Assembly (NCBI RefSeq): GCF_000967195.1
Contig: NZ_KQ033871.1
Span: 1,411,863 to 1,447,941 of the forward strand
Length of the DNA: 36,079 nt
Direction of reading: 5' to 3'
DNA from: Lactobacillus kullabergensis
GTDB lineage: Bacteria; Bacillota; Bacilli; Lactobacillales; Lactobacillaceae
Shown here: piece by piece, positions 28,076 through 36,079 of the stretch
Position numbering within the stretch: position 1 is the first letter of the stretch
Layout: each line of letters starts with the position of its first letter
The notes under the pieces: model-generated
Told to the model about the DNA's origin: nothing
What the model saw: only the letters and a program-made list of their open reading frames with translations
Database searches by the model: none
Made by a program: the position numbers and the translations under genes

Positions 28076-31000
28076 TTATTGAGAAATCTTATTATCATCG
28101 TCAGATTTATCTACAGGGACCTTCGGTTCTTCTGTCTCCGTTTTATTATCTTCAGAATCAGCGGTTTCTTCGGCTAACTTCTTACGTTGTTGCTCTTCCG
28201 CCATCTTGGATAGGGTATCAATGTTCAAATGCTCATTTGAATCATCATCCATATCACGCAATTCAATTTCTTTATGATTCATATCAAGAACACGTATATC
28301 CAAACCTAATGATTGCAGTTCTTTAACAAGAACACGGAATGATTCCGGAACACCTGGCTTAGGAATTCTTTCACCCTTAACTATTGCTTCATATGCTTTA
28401 ACACGACCAACAACATCATCTGATTTGTAGGTCAAAATTTCCTGCAGAGTATATGCAGCACCGTATGCTTCAAGGGCCCAAACTTCCATTTCACCAAAAC
28501 GCTGCCCACCAAACTGTGCTTTACCACCAAGAGGTTGTTGCGTTACTAATGAGTAAGGCCCAATTGAACGTGCGTGAATCTTATCATCAACCATGTGAGT
28601 CAATTTCAAATAGTGCATGATACCAACGGAAACGCGGTTATGGAATGGTTCACCGGTGCGGCCATCGTAAAGAACGGTTTTACCATCTTTATCAATACCA
28701 GCCTTATGAACAGTATCCCAAACATCATCTTCATTGGCTCCGTCAAATACTGGTGTAGCGACATGAATACCTAGGTTATCTGCTGCACGGCCAAGGTGTA
28801 ATTCCAAAAGCTGTCCAATATTCATACGTGAAGGAACACCCATCGGGTTTAAACAAATATCTACTGGAGTTCCATCTGGCAAATAAGGCATGTCTTCTTC
28901 TGGCACAACTGCAGCAACAGTACCTTTATTACCATGACGACCAGACATCTTATCTCCAACTTGGATTTTTCTCTTTTGTGCAATATAAACTCTTACTAAA
29001 GTATTAACACCAGGAGAAAGTTCATCACCATTTTCTCTGGTATAAACTTTGACATCGCGGACAATACCGCCACCACCGTGAGGAACACGCAATGATGTAT
29101 CACGAACTTCGCGTGCTTTTTCACCAAAGATAGCATGAAGAAGTCTCTCTTCTGCTGATAATTCAGTAACACCTTTAGGTGTAACTTTACCAACCAGAAT
29201 ATCTCCATCATGTACTTCGGCACCTACACGAACAATACCTTGACTATCAAGATCTTTAAGTGCATCTTCACCAACATTTGGCAATTCACGAGTGATTTCT
29301 TCAGGACCTAGTTTAGTGTCTCTAGCTTCAGATTCATAATCTTCAATACTAATTGAAGTATAAACGTCATCTTTAACAAGCCGCTCAGAAAGCATGATGG
29401 CATCTTCGTAGTTATACATATTCCAAGTCATAAAGGCGATAACAGGATTTTGACCAAGAGCAAGTTCACCATGATCCATTGTCGGACCATTGGCAATAAC
29501 TTCACCTTTTTCAACCTTATCACCTAAATTAACGTTAGGAGTTTGATTGTAAGATTTTGAATTATTTGAACGACGATATTTTTCCAGTGTATATTTATCT
29601 AATGTGCTGTCATCGCGTCTAACTCTAATTGTGTTAGCATCAACATATTCAACAGTACCAGCAGCTTTAGCCAAAACAGCAGCTCCTGAATCATGAGCCG
29701 CACGATACTCCATACCTGTACCGACAAGGCAGCTATGAGGATTAATCAAAGGTGCAGCTTGTCTTTGCTGGTTAGCTCCCATTAATGCACGGTTAGAGTC
29801 ATCGTTTTCCAAAAACGGAATACATGCAGAAGCAACCGAAACAACCTGCTTAGGAATAACGTCCATGTAGTCAATTTTATCTGGACTAACTTCGACGTTA
29901 TCTTCTTTATGACGTGCTAAAACAAGATCATCTTTAAATGAACCGTCCGGATTAAGTGGGGTATTAGCACCAGCAATAATATAGTTATCTTCAACATCAG
30001 CTGTAAGATAATCAATCTTGTTAGTAACTTTGTGTGTCTTCCAGGAAACACGACGGTATGGTGTCTCAATAAAACCATATTTGTTAATCACCGCATATGT
30101 AGCCAGTGAGTTAATCAAACCAATGTTTGGACCTTCAGGAGTTTCAATAGGACATAAACGACCATATTGGGTATAGTGAACATCACGCACTTCGTATCCT
30201 GCACGATCACGAGTTAAACCACCAGGCCCTAAAGCTGACATACGACGCTTATGCGTTAATTCGCCAAGCGGGTTATGCTGGTCCATAAATTGTGACAATT
30301 GTGATGAACCAAAGAACTCTTTGATGCTGGCTACAATTGGTCTAATGTTAATCAATTGTTGTGGTGTAACGGTTGAAGGATCCTGAATTGACATTCTTTC
30401 TCTTACAACACGTTCCATACGAGCCAAACCAATTCTAAATTGATTCTGCAGCAATTCGCCCACGCGACGAATACGACGATTACCAAGGTGATCAATATCA
30501 TCGGTTGTACCAATTTCATCTTGTAATAGGAAGAAATAATTAATTGATGCTAGAACGTCAGCTGGTGTCAAATACTTAACTTTTTTATCAATATGACCAT
30601 TAGAAATCAATTTGACAACACGTTCTGGATTTACTTTGGAGTAAACTTTAATTTCCTGGACGTTAATTGGATCAGGTAATACGCCTTCTTGAGATGGTTG
30701 GTAAGTAACCATCTTAAAATCATCACGATCAAGATACTTTTCAAGTGTATCCATCACTTCGTGTGTTACAATAGTACCTTTTTTAGCAATAATTTCACCT
30801 GTATCAGGATCTGCTAATGTTTCTGCCAAAGTTTGACCATATAAGCGACTCTTTAAAGATAACTTTTTGTTAACTTTGTAGCGACCAACAGGTGCTAAAT
30901 CGTAACGACGTGGGTCAAAGAAACGTGCATAAAGCAGTGATCTTGAAGAATCAGTTGTCTTTGGCTCACCAGGACGTAGACGTTCATAAATGTCCTTTAA

Positions 31001-31714
31001 TGCTTCAGCTACACGAGAATCAGCTGGATTCTTATGGACGTCCTTATCCAAAGTAAATTGTAATGTATCGCTTTGGCCAAAAAGATCTAAAATTTCATCA
31101 TCTGAACCAATTCCAAGAGCTCTGATTAAAACAGTCAAAGGCAACTTACGAGTACGGTCAACTCGAACATAGGAAACATTTTTAGCATCAGTTTCATATT
31201 CAAGCCAGGCACCACGGTTAGGAATTACTGTAGTACCAAATATTTGGCGACCATTTTTATCATAATCGCCAGAATAATAAACACTTGGCGACCTAACCAG
31301 CTGCGAAACGATAACTCTTTCAGCACCATTAATAATAAATGAGCCAGATTCAGTCATTAATGGCAAATCGCCAAAGAAAACATCTTGAGTTTTAATCTCA
31401 CCGGTTTTTTGATTAGTTAATTTTAAAGTAACGTGCATGGGAGCAGCATAAGTTGCATCATGATCACGTGCTTCATCAACGGTATATTTTGGCTTTTGCA
31501 GTTTATAGCCCAAATATTCCAGGGAAAGCTTACCTGAAAAGTCACTAATTGGCATGATATCGTCAAAAACGTCTTTAATACCTTCATCCAAAAACCATTG
31601 GTATGATTCGGTCTGCACATCTGTCAAGTTAGGCAGATCCAGCACTTCTTTAATGCGGGAAAAGCTACGTCTTGTCCGATGTTTGCCAAAATTCACTACG
31701 TGTCCATTTAACAA
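28076..31714 (-). CDS. rpoB: DNA-directed RNA polymerase subunit beta
   Basis: The 1212-residue beta subunit begins [21 protein letters not shown]. The start is a TTG at 31714 with AAAGGGTG upstream; conserved sequence begins at once and no ATG is available nearby. The rifampicin-binding cluster at about residues 465-505 ([20 protein letters not shown] and [11 protein letters not shown]) looks like wild type. Downstream are [12 protein letters not shown] and [23 protein letters not shown]. The acidic C-terminus (about 1165-1212) is a variable tail. rpoBC is transcribed from a promoter placed upstream of an intrinsic terminator, so attenuation is possible. Confidence 0.98.
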   Translation of the reverse strand: MLNGHVVNFGKHRTRRSFSRIKEVLDLPNLTDVQTESYQWFLDEGIKDVFDDIMPISDFSGKLSLEYLGYKLQKPKYTVDEARDHDATYAAPMHVTLKLTNQKTGEIKTQDVFFGDLPLMTESGSFIINGAERVIVSQLVRSPSVYYSGDYDKNGRQIFGTTVIPNRGAWLEYETDAKNVSYVRVDRTRKLPLTVLIRALGIGSDDEILDLFGQSDTLQFTLDKDVHKNPADSRVAEALKDIYERLRPGEPKTTDSSRSLLYARFFDPRRYDLAPVGRYKVNKKLSLKSRLYGQTLAETLADPDTGEIIAKKGTIVTHEVMDTLEKYLDRDDFKMVTYQPSQEGVLPDPINVQEIKVYSKVNPERVVKLISNGHIDKKVKYLTPADVLASINYFFLLQDEIGTTDDIDHLGNRRIRRVGELLQNQFRIGLARMERVVRERMSIQDPSTVTPQQLINIRPIVASIKEFFGSSQLSQFMDQHNPLGELTHKRRMSALGPGGLTRDRAGYEVRDVHYTQYGRLCPIETPEGPNIGLINSLATYAVINKYGFIETPYRRVSWKTHKVTNKIDYLTADVEDNYIIAGANTPLNPDGSFKDDLVLARHKEDNVEVSPDKIDYMDVIPKQVVSVASACIPFLENDDSNRALMGANQQRQAAPLINPHSCLVGTGMEYRAAHDSGAAVLAKAAGTVEYVDANTIRVRRDDSTLDKYTLEKYRRSNNSKSYNQTPNVNLGDKVEKGEVIANGPTMDHGELALGQNPVIAFMTWNMYNYEDAIMLSERLVKDDVYTSISIEDYESEARDTKLGPEEITRELPNVGEDALKDLDSQGIVRVGAEVHDGDILVGKVTPKGVTELSAEERLLHAIFGEKAREVRDTSLRVPHGGGGIVRDVKVYTRENGDELSPGVNTLVRVYIAQKRKIQVGDKMSGRHGNKGTVAAVVPEEDMPYLPDGTPVDICLNPMGVPSRMNIGQLLELHLGRAADNLGIHVATPVFDGANEDDVWDTVHKAGIDKDGKTVLYDGRTGEPFHNRVSVGIMHYLKLTHMVDDKIHARSIGPYSLVTQQPLGGKAQFGGQRFGEMEVWALEAYGAAYTLQEILTYKSDDVVGRVKAYEAIVKGERIPKPGVPESFRVLVKELQSLGLDIRVLDMNHKEIELRDMDDDSNEHLNIDTLSKMAEEQQRKKLAEETADSEDNKTETEEPKVPVDKSDDDNKISQ

Positions 31715-31792
31715 GGAGAAAACACCCTTTCTGTCAGAGAAAGCTAATATTACATTTTGATTACAAATTCAAAAAGCCGGAATTTTATGCAT

Positions 31793-31826
31793 AAAAAAGA
31801 CAAAAACAACAATTGTCGTTTTTGTC
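31793..31826 (-). terminator. intrinsic terminator inside the rpoBC leader, after clpC
   Basis: On the minus strand GACAAAAACGAC (31826-31815) pairs with GTTGTTTTTGTC (31810-31799), with one wobble, around AATT; six T follow. It can end the clpC transcript. It also lies about 60-90 bases downstream of the predicted rpoBC start site, so it stands in the path of polymerase heading for rpoB. Confidence 0.9.
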
Positions 31827-31833
31827 CTTTATT

Positions 31834-31861
31834 ATTTTGCTGGACAATAGATCAGCAAAAT
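31834..31861 (-). promoter_or_regulatory. hairpin in the rpoBC leader with possible antiterminator role
   Basis: ATTTTGCTG (31861-31853) and CAGCAAAAT (31842-31834) form a perfect 9-base-pair stem with a 10-base loop. TTGTCC, spanning the end of the loop and the first stem base, can instead pair with GGACAA (31827-31822), which includes the base of the terminator's 5' arm. The two pairings exclude each other in part, as in attenuators. This is inference from sequence only. Confidence 0.35.
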
Positions 31862-31890
31862 CCTGAAAATCAGCCTTTTAATCACGCACT

Positions 31891-31919
31891 ACTATAACAA
31901 ACTATTACAAGTGTGTCAA
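31891..31919 (-). promoter_or_regulatory. rpoBC promoter
   Basis: On the minus strand a perfect TTGACA (31919-31914) and TATAGT (31896-31891) are separated by 17 bases, the best promoter match in the window. It begins a few bases after the clpC stop codon. The leader to the rpoB TTG would be about 170 bases. A weaker TAATAT at about 31742-31754 nearer rpoB lacks a good -35. Confidence 0.8.
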
Positions 31920-31924
31920 TTAAT

Positions 31925-34426
31925 TTACTTTGCCCCTACTAAGTTATTTTTATCTTCTTTATTAACTTCAAATTTTAAATGATTGTGACTGCAACCAATT
32001 TTTAGAATATCACCACTATTAAGATCGCCCTTGATCAACATTGTAGCAATTTCATCTTCAATATCTTTTTGAATTGCACGACGCAGGGGCCTTGCGCCCA
32101 TTTCGGGATTATAACCATCTTTTGCAATTTTATCTAGAGCCGCACGAGAAATTTTGAGCTGTACGCCTTGCTTATGCAAACGATCTATTAGTTTACGAGT
32201 TAAAAGAGTAACAATTTGACGTAATTGTTTTTGATTAAGCTCATCAAAAATGACCGTTTCGTCAATTCTATTTAAGAATTCAGGTCTAAAGAACTGTTTT
32301 AATGCTTCACGAACGCGATCCTGTCGCAGTTTTATCTGGCTCGTATTATCAGCATTAAATCCTACAGCTTTAGTTTCAAACAGCGAACGGGAACCCAGAT
32401 TAGAGGTCATAATAATAATTGTATTTTTAAAGTCTATCTTTCGACCCTTGGAATCAGTCAAAAAGCCATCTTCCAGAACTTGTAACAATAAATTAAATAC
32501 ATCTGGATGGGCCTTTTCTACTTCATCAAATAGTACGACCGAGTATGGATGCCGACGAACTTGTTCAGTCAATTGACCGCCTTCATCATAGCCAACGTAT
32601 CCTGGAGCAGAACCAATTAACTTACTATTAGCAATTTGATCCATATATTCAGACATATCAATTCTAATCAAATTGTTTTCAGAACCAAATATGGCTGCGG
32701 CAATTGCTTTTGCCAATTCGGTTTTACCAACACCTGTCGGTCCCAAAAACAAGAAGGAACCAATCGGTCTATTTTCATCTTTAATACCGCTGCGACTACG
32801 GCGCACTGCCCGGCTAACAGCAGAAACTGCTTTTTCCTGACCAATAATCCGTTTATGCAGGTCTTTTTCAAGGTTAGCCAAATGCTTAGTTTCATCACGA
32901 TTCATTTGGGTAACAGGAACACCAGTCCAATTTGAAACTACCTTTGCAACATCTTCTGCTTGCACTGTAGCATCCTTGTTAGTTGCCAAATCAAATTTGG
33001 CTGTTAATTCGTCCTGTCTTCTTTGTAAACTGTTTTGTCTTTCTTGGAGTTGCGCAGCCTTGACAAAGTTCTGATTAACAGCAGCATGATTTTTTTCACT
33101 AATAACTTTTTCAATTTGGTCATTAATTTGCAGCAACTGGTTATTAGAGCCTTTACCGGATTTAATTTTAACAGCAGCACTTGCCTCATCAATCAAATCG
33201 ATTGCTTTATCCGGTAAGTAACGGTCAGAAATATAGCGACTTGAAAGATCAACAGCATTTTCTAATGCAGACTGTGATATTTTTACGTGATGAAATTTTT
33301 CATATTTTGATTTCAGTCCGTTTAAAATTGCCAGCGTTTCAGTGCGAGAAGGTTCATTCAATCGTACAATTTGAAAACGACGTGCTAATGCTTGATCCTT
33401 TTCAACATATTTTTGATATTCATCAAAAGTTGTGGCACCAATCATTTGAATATCGCCACGCGCTAAAGATGGCTTTAAAATATTAGCTGCATCAATTGAG
33501 CCTTCAGCGCCACCGGCTCCAATGAGAGTGTGCATTTCATCCACAAAAAGAATGATGTTGCCATTTGCAGTGATTTCTTTAATGATTTTTTTCATGCGGT
33601 CTTCAAATTCACCACGGTATTTAGTGCCGGCAACAAGACCACCTAAGTCAAGTGACACCACTTGCTTTTTTAATAAATCGTGTGGGACTTTTTTCGCAAC
33701 AATTGCAGTTGCTATCGCTTCTGCCACTGCCGTCTTACCAACACCCGGTTCCCCAATTAAAACCGGATTATTTTTATTACGCCGAGATAAAATTTCAATA
33801 ACTCGAGCTACTTCTCGATCTCGACCAATAACAGGATCTATTTCACCATTTTCAGCTCGTTCGTTTAAATTAACTGAAACCTGATCAAGAGTTGGCGTAC
33901 TTGAATTTTTATTAGTGCTTTCTTCAGTGCCATTAAAACTGGACCAGCTACTATCATCAGATTGATCACTGTTATCCATGTCTTGTTCGTCTTCACCTAA
34001 ACTGTGTAAAATGTCATTACGCAAACCATCAAGATCAATATTTAAATTACGTAAGATTACAGATGCCAATATTTGTTCATTGAGCACCATGCCTAACAGA
34101 ATATGGCAGGTTCTAATCTTAGAGGAACCCTCACGTTCTGCTAAAGTGCCAGCATATGCCAAGACCATGCTGAGGCGCGGTGACATTTGCATGTAACTGG
34201 TTTTACCAGCTGAACCATAGCCTGTATAACGTTCAATTTCTTCACGAATCGCTTTCGGTGTTGCACCCCAGGCCCGCAAATTCTTGCCGGCTTCACCATC
34301 AGATTCAATTACCATCGCAAGTAGTACGTGTTCAGTACCAATTAAACGATGATGAAAATTCTGTGCTTGTTCACGTGCAATTTCTAATACTTGATTTGCA
34401 CTGGTTGTATAAGATTTTTTCATCAT
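31925..34426 (-). CDS. clpC: ATP-dependent Clp protease ATP-binding subunit ClpC
   Basis: ClpC is an AAA+ unfoldase that feeds proteins to ClpP in stress and quality control. The 833-residue product has two N-terminal Clp-N repeats (about 1-150), a linker rich in Ser and Asp, the first AAA+ domain with GEPGVGKTA near residue 224, and a middle coiled-coil with a UVR-like segment ([22 protein letters not shown]). The second AAA+ domain has GPTGVGKTE near residue 562 and [16 protein letters not shown]. The frame has two adjacent ATG; the second (34423) is better spaced from AAAGGTGG, a three-base difference. ctsR, often just upstream in Firmicutes, is absent. Confidence 0.96.
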   Translation of the reverse strand: MMKKSYTTSANQVLEIAREQAQNFHHRLIGTEHVLLAMVIESDGEAGKNLRAWGATPKAIREEIERYTGYGSAGKTSYMQMSPRLSMVLAYAGTLAEREGSSKIRTCHILLGMVLNEQILASVILRNLNIDLDGLRNDILHSLGEDEQDMDNSDQSDDSSWSSFNGTEESTNKNSSTPTLDQVSVNLNERAENGEIDPVIGRDREVARVIEILSRRNKNNPVLIGEPGVGKTAVAEAIATAIVAKKVPHDLLKKQVVSLDLGGLVAGTKYRGEFEDRMKKIIKEITANGNIILFVDEMHTLIGAGGAEGSIDAANILKPSLARGDIQMIGATTFDEYQKYVEKDQALARRFQIVRLNEPSRTETLAILNGLKSKYEKFHHVKISQSALENAVDLSSRYISDRYLPDKAIDLIDEASAAVKIKSGKGSNNQLLQINDQIEKVISEKNHAAVNQNFVKAAQLQERQNSLQRRQDELTAKFDLATNKDATVQAEDVAKVVSNWTGVPVTQMNRDETKHLANLEKDLHKRIIGQEKAVSAVSRAVRRSRSGIKDENRPIGSFLFLGPTGVGKTELAKAIAAAIFGSENNLIRIDMSEYMDQIANSKLIGSAPGYVGYDEGGQLTEQVRRHPYSVVLFDEVEKAHPDVFNLLLQVLEDGFLTDSKGRKIDFKNTIIIMTSNLGSRSLFETKAVGFNADNTSQIKLRQDRVREALKQFFRPEFLNRIDETVIFDELNQKQLRQIVTLLTRKLIDRLHKQGVQLKISRAALDKIAKDGYNPEMGARPLRRAIQKDIEDEIATMLIKGDLNSGDILKIGCSHNHLKFEVNKEDKNNLVGAK

Positions 34427-34455
34427 TGCACCACCTTTAAAAAATGACGTGTATA

Positions 34456-34484
34456 CACTATAAACCTTTTTGACAATTTGTAAA
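34456..34484 (-). promoter_or_regulatory. putative clpC promoter
   Basis: On the minus strand TTTACA, just before 34477, and TATAGT (34461-34456) lie about 16 bases apart. The -10 overlaps the perfect palindrome GTGTATACAC (34449-34458), a possible operator. A degenerate CtsR-like half-site, TGTCAAA, lies in the spacer, but no clean tandem CtsR heptads are present. A second candidate, an extended -10 TGATATAAT, is at 34532-34540. Confidence 0.4.
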
Positions 34485-35106
34485 ATATTCTGTTTGCAGC
34501 AGAAATCTTAGTGTCAAAAAACTTTGCAATCATTATATCAAATACAAGCAGTTCGTGCGACCCAATCCTTCTTTATTATTTAAATTAGAAATAATTTTTC
34601 AACAGAATACTTGTGCAAGAATCTTAGTGGGCTGTTATAACTTCCAAAAAACTAAAAATTCTCATACTAGCAAAAATAAATTACCAACATGAGAATGTAA
34701 CTGCATATTATTGGGAAAACAGATATTGTACTCAGTTCTTAAAATACCTTTATATCAACGATTATAGCAATAATTTCGACATATGAAGTCGATTTTAGCC
34801 TTTCCAGACGTATAAGATATTTCGTACATTGAAAAATACTAACCATTAAGTTAAAAAACTATAAAATAATTGATTACAGCTGGTTATGCTAACAAATGTT
34901 GCCCTAATCTAAAAATAAATGTATTGTTTTCACCTAATAAAATTCAATATATTTATTTCCTTAAACTAGCTTTTATAACTGTTTTTTTATATTATTGCTT
35001 TGAGTATTCTAAATGGTTAGTGACAAGAATTTATACTCGAGAACTAAACAGAAGAAGTTATAATGCCAATACGCTTCCTAAAGATAATGATAAAATTTGA
35101 ACATAA

Positions 35107-35112
35107 TATAAT
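35107..35112 (+). promoter_or_regulatory. possible -10 element directly before the Fic-like gene
   Basis: A perfect TATAAT ends seven bases before the ATG at 35119. If used, transcription would start at or next to the A of the start codon, making a leaderless message. No good -35 is seen at 16-18 bases, and the area is so AT-rich that chance is a fair alternative. Confidence 0.3.
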
Positions 35113-35118
35113 TTTTAT

Positions 35119-35862
35119 ATGAGAAACAGTATGCAAAGATTTCACTATAAAAACCAAGAATATGATGGACTTGTAATTTTTCCTTTTGATCCCAACGCAA
35201 AAGATAATACAATGCAATTAAATGAATTTGCTGAAATAATTGGTGAAGGACTACTTACCAAAGAAAAGTGGAAACCAATACCTACCGAAAGCAATAGGAA
35301 TAAGATAGTGCCAAATGAAGATGGTACATCAATTATGGAAATTCCAACTTTAAATGGTTTAAAGAAGTTACTGGCTATAGCTCAGCCGATAAGTTATTTA
35401 ACAGTAAAACGAACTTGTGAACTAAACTTTAAATCTCAAGAAATTTTTAATGAAGAATCATATAGCGGTGACTATTATTTAAAAGAGCCTGGCATAATTG
35501 AAAACTTATTATACAGAGTTGAGAATTCAATTGTTTTCGGAGAAAATCGTCTACCAACAATAATCACTAAAGCTGCTAGTCTATGGTATACAATCGCCAG
35601 ATACCAGGCATTTAGCAATGGGAACAAAAGAACAGCTTTATTAGCAACTGTAGACTTTTTGCAAAATAATTTTTTGATCTTTAATTTAGGGCCAAAAACG
35701 GACTTAGAAAAACAGCTCTATAACGTTTCACTTAAAATTGCTAATGATGAGTATTCGGAAGAAAACGTCAAATTATTTATTAAGGACCATGTTATAGTAG
35801 ATTTTGATATGCTTAATTACCTTATAACTTACGTTCCACAGTTTAAAATAATAGACAGTTGA
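35119..35862 (+). CDS. Fic/Doc-fold protein with degenerate core motif
   Basis: Fic-fold enzymes transfer AMP or, in Doc, phosphate to target proteins. The 247-residue product has a Doc-like region at about 115-195: GDYYLKEPGIIENLL, KAASLWYTIA, then the core QAFSNGNKRTALLA at 163-176. In the usual HxFx[DE][GA]N[KG]RT the first position is the catalytic His and the fifth an acidic metal ligand; here they are Gln163 and Asn167, while GNKRT is kept. The roughly 110-residue N-terminal part has no family I recognise. No good ribosome binding site precedes the ATG (Met5 is an alternative). A small gene follows on the same strand. It may be an inactive, regulatory or altered-chemistry member, or a toxin remnant. 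It was probably acquired, being AT-rich with AGA codons. Confidence 0.75.
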   Translation: MRNSMQRFHYKNQEYDGLVIFPFDPNAKDNTMQLNEFAEIIGEGLLTKEKWKPIPTESNRNKIVPNEDGTSIMEIPTLNGLKKLLAIAQPISYLTVKRTCELNFKSQEIFNEESYSGDYYLKEPGIIENLLYRVENSIVFGENRLPTIITKAASLWYTIARYQAFSNGNKRTALLATVDFLQNNFLIFNLGPKTDLEKQLYNVSLKIANDEYSEENVKLFIKDHVIVDFDMLNYLITYVPQFKIIDS

Positions 35863-35910
35863 ATTTAATTGTGGTAGTTTGTAGAATTAGGAAGGTAGGA
35901 GGATAACATC

Positions 35911-36075
35911 ATGGAAAATAAATTTAGATTAATTTCTCCTTCTGAAGAACAAATCAGAAAATCATCTAGGCCTAGAAGTAAACAAGAAGAACAACTTATA
36001 CATGAATATAGAAATAATCAGATTCAGAATAATAAACCTTTAATACGAGTTTTAAAAAGGTTGAGTAAAACTTAA
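35911..36075 (+). CDS. small basic protein downstream of the Fic-like gene
   Basis: The 54-residue frame starts at an ATG preceded by AGGAGG nine bases away, one of the best ribosome binding sites in the accessory part, and ends with TAA at 36075. The product is very polar and rich in Gln, Asn, Lys, Arg and Glu (RKSSRPRSKQEEQLIHEYRNN in the middle), with a basic C-terminus VLKRLSKT, and is likely a long helix. I recognise no family. It lies 48 bases after the Fic-like gene. An exact [ST]xxxE[GN] Fic-inhibitory motif was not found. Immediately after the stop an ATG (36076) may begin another gene that leaves the window. Confidence 0.6.
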   Translation: MENKFRLISPSEEQIRKSSRPRSKQEEQLIHEYRNNQIQNNKPLIRVLKRLSKT

Positions 36076-36079
36076 ATGG

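Larger units (their letters stand above)
34427..35118. other. intergenic region between clpC and the Fic-like gene
   Basis: This AT-rich stretch of nearly 700 bases separates two divergent units. It holds the clpC promoter region, an inverted repeat ATTCTCAT (34658-34665) / ATGAGAAT (34689-34696), and a small stem TCGAC (34776-34780) / GTCGA (34788-34792). A plus-strand frame of 76 codons at 34870-35100 with one hydrophobic segment has only a TTG start and no ribosome binding site, so I do not call it a gene. No RNA gene or mobile element end was recognised. Confidence 0.6.

Noticed and set aside
34427..34560. CIRCE or tandem CtsR operator at clpC
   Set aside because: No TTAGCACTC/GAGTGCTAA pair and only one imperfect GTCAAA heptad; the second heptad position matches about half the consensus.
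34870..35100. Plus-strand frame of 76 codons with one hydrophobic segment upstream of the Fic-like gene
   Set aside because: Only a TTG start, no ribosome binding site, no internal Met and no recognisable family. Random AT-rich sequence gives such frames.
1..36079. tRNA, rRNA, CRISPR arrays, insertion sequences, prophage genes
   Set aside because: No cloverleaf-like blocks, regularly spaced repeats, transposase motifs or terminal inverted repeat pairs were noticed in a reading of both strands.

Overview
The window is a low-GC Gram-positive chromosome segment, most likely from Lactobacillaceae (Lactobacillus sensu stricto by the look of the proteins). The reasons are the S10-spc-alpha order ending rpoA-rplQ-ecfA1-ecfA2-ecfT-truA-rplM-rpsI, a zinc-type S14, the order clpC-rpoB-rpoC next to rpsL-rpsG-fusA, strong GGAGG ribosome binding sites and several UUG starts. 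No species is claimed. Almost every gene lies on the minus strand, so the biological reading direction runs from high to low coordinates.

Layout in transcription order. (1) 34427-36079, plus strand, is accessory: an AT-rich stretch with no convincing gene, a Fic/Doc-fold protein whose core motif has lost the catalytic His, a 54-residue basic protein, and a possible further start at the window edge. (2) 31925-34426 is clpC. (3) 24400-31714 is rpoB-rpoC. Its best promoter lies upstream of a strong intrinsic terminator, so RNA polymerase must read through that terminator to reach rpoB. (4) 23752-24264 encodes a vitamin-type ECF transporter S component; 22991-23680, on the plus strand, encodes a prepilin peptidase (ComC type). 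(5) 19794-22804 is the str operon, rpsL-rpsG-fusA. (6) 5807-19377 is one long S10-spc-alpha cluster of 28 genes, including secY, adk, infA, the unlisted short gene rpmJ, and rpoA. (7) 2241-5500 is ecfA1-ecfA2-ecfT-truA. (8) 1284-2134 is rplM-rpsI with its own promoter and a short structured leader. (9) 1-1094 is an ABC-2 type exporter module whose ATPase gene is broken by a one-base shift in a run of A; its permease gene runs off the window.

Most of the window is translation, transcription and protein export machinery under growth-linked control. ecfA1-ecfA2-ecfT would make the shared energising module of group II ECF transporters, and the separate S component at 23752-24264 is a likely client. 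No tRNA, rRNA, CRISPR array or insertion sequence was seen. The least ordinary parts are the rpoBC leader with its terminator, the Fic-like protein with Gln in place of the catalytic His and its small partner, and the frameshifted ABC ATPase. Promoters, leaders and terminators were found by eye and are inferences from motif fit and spacing.
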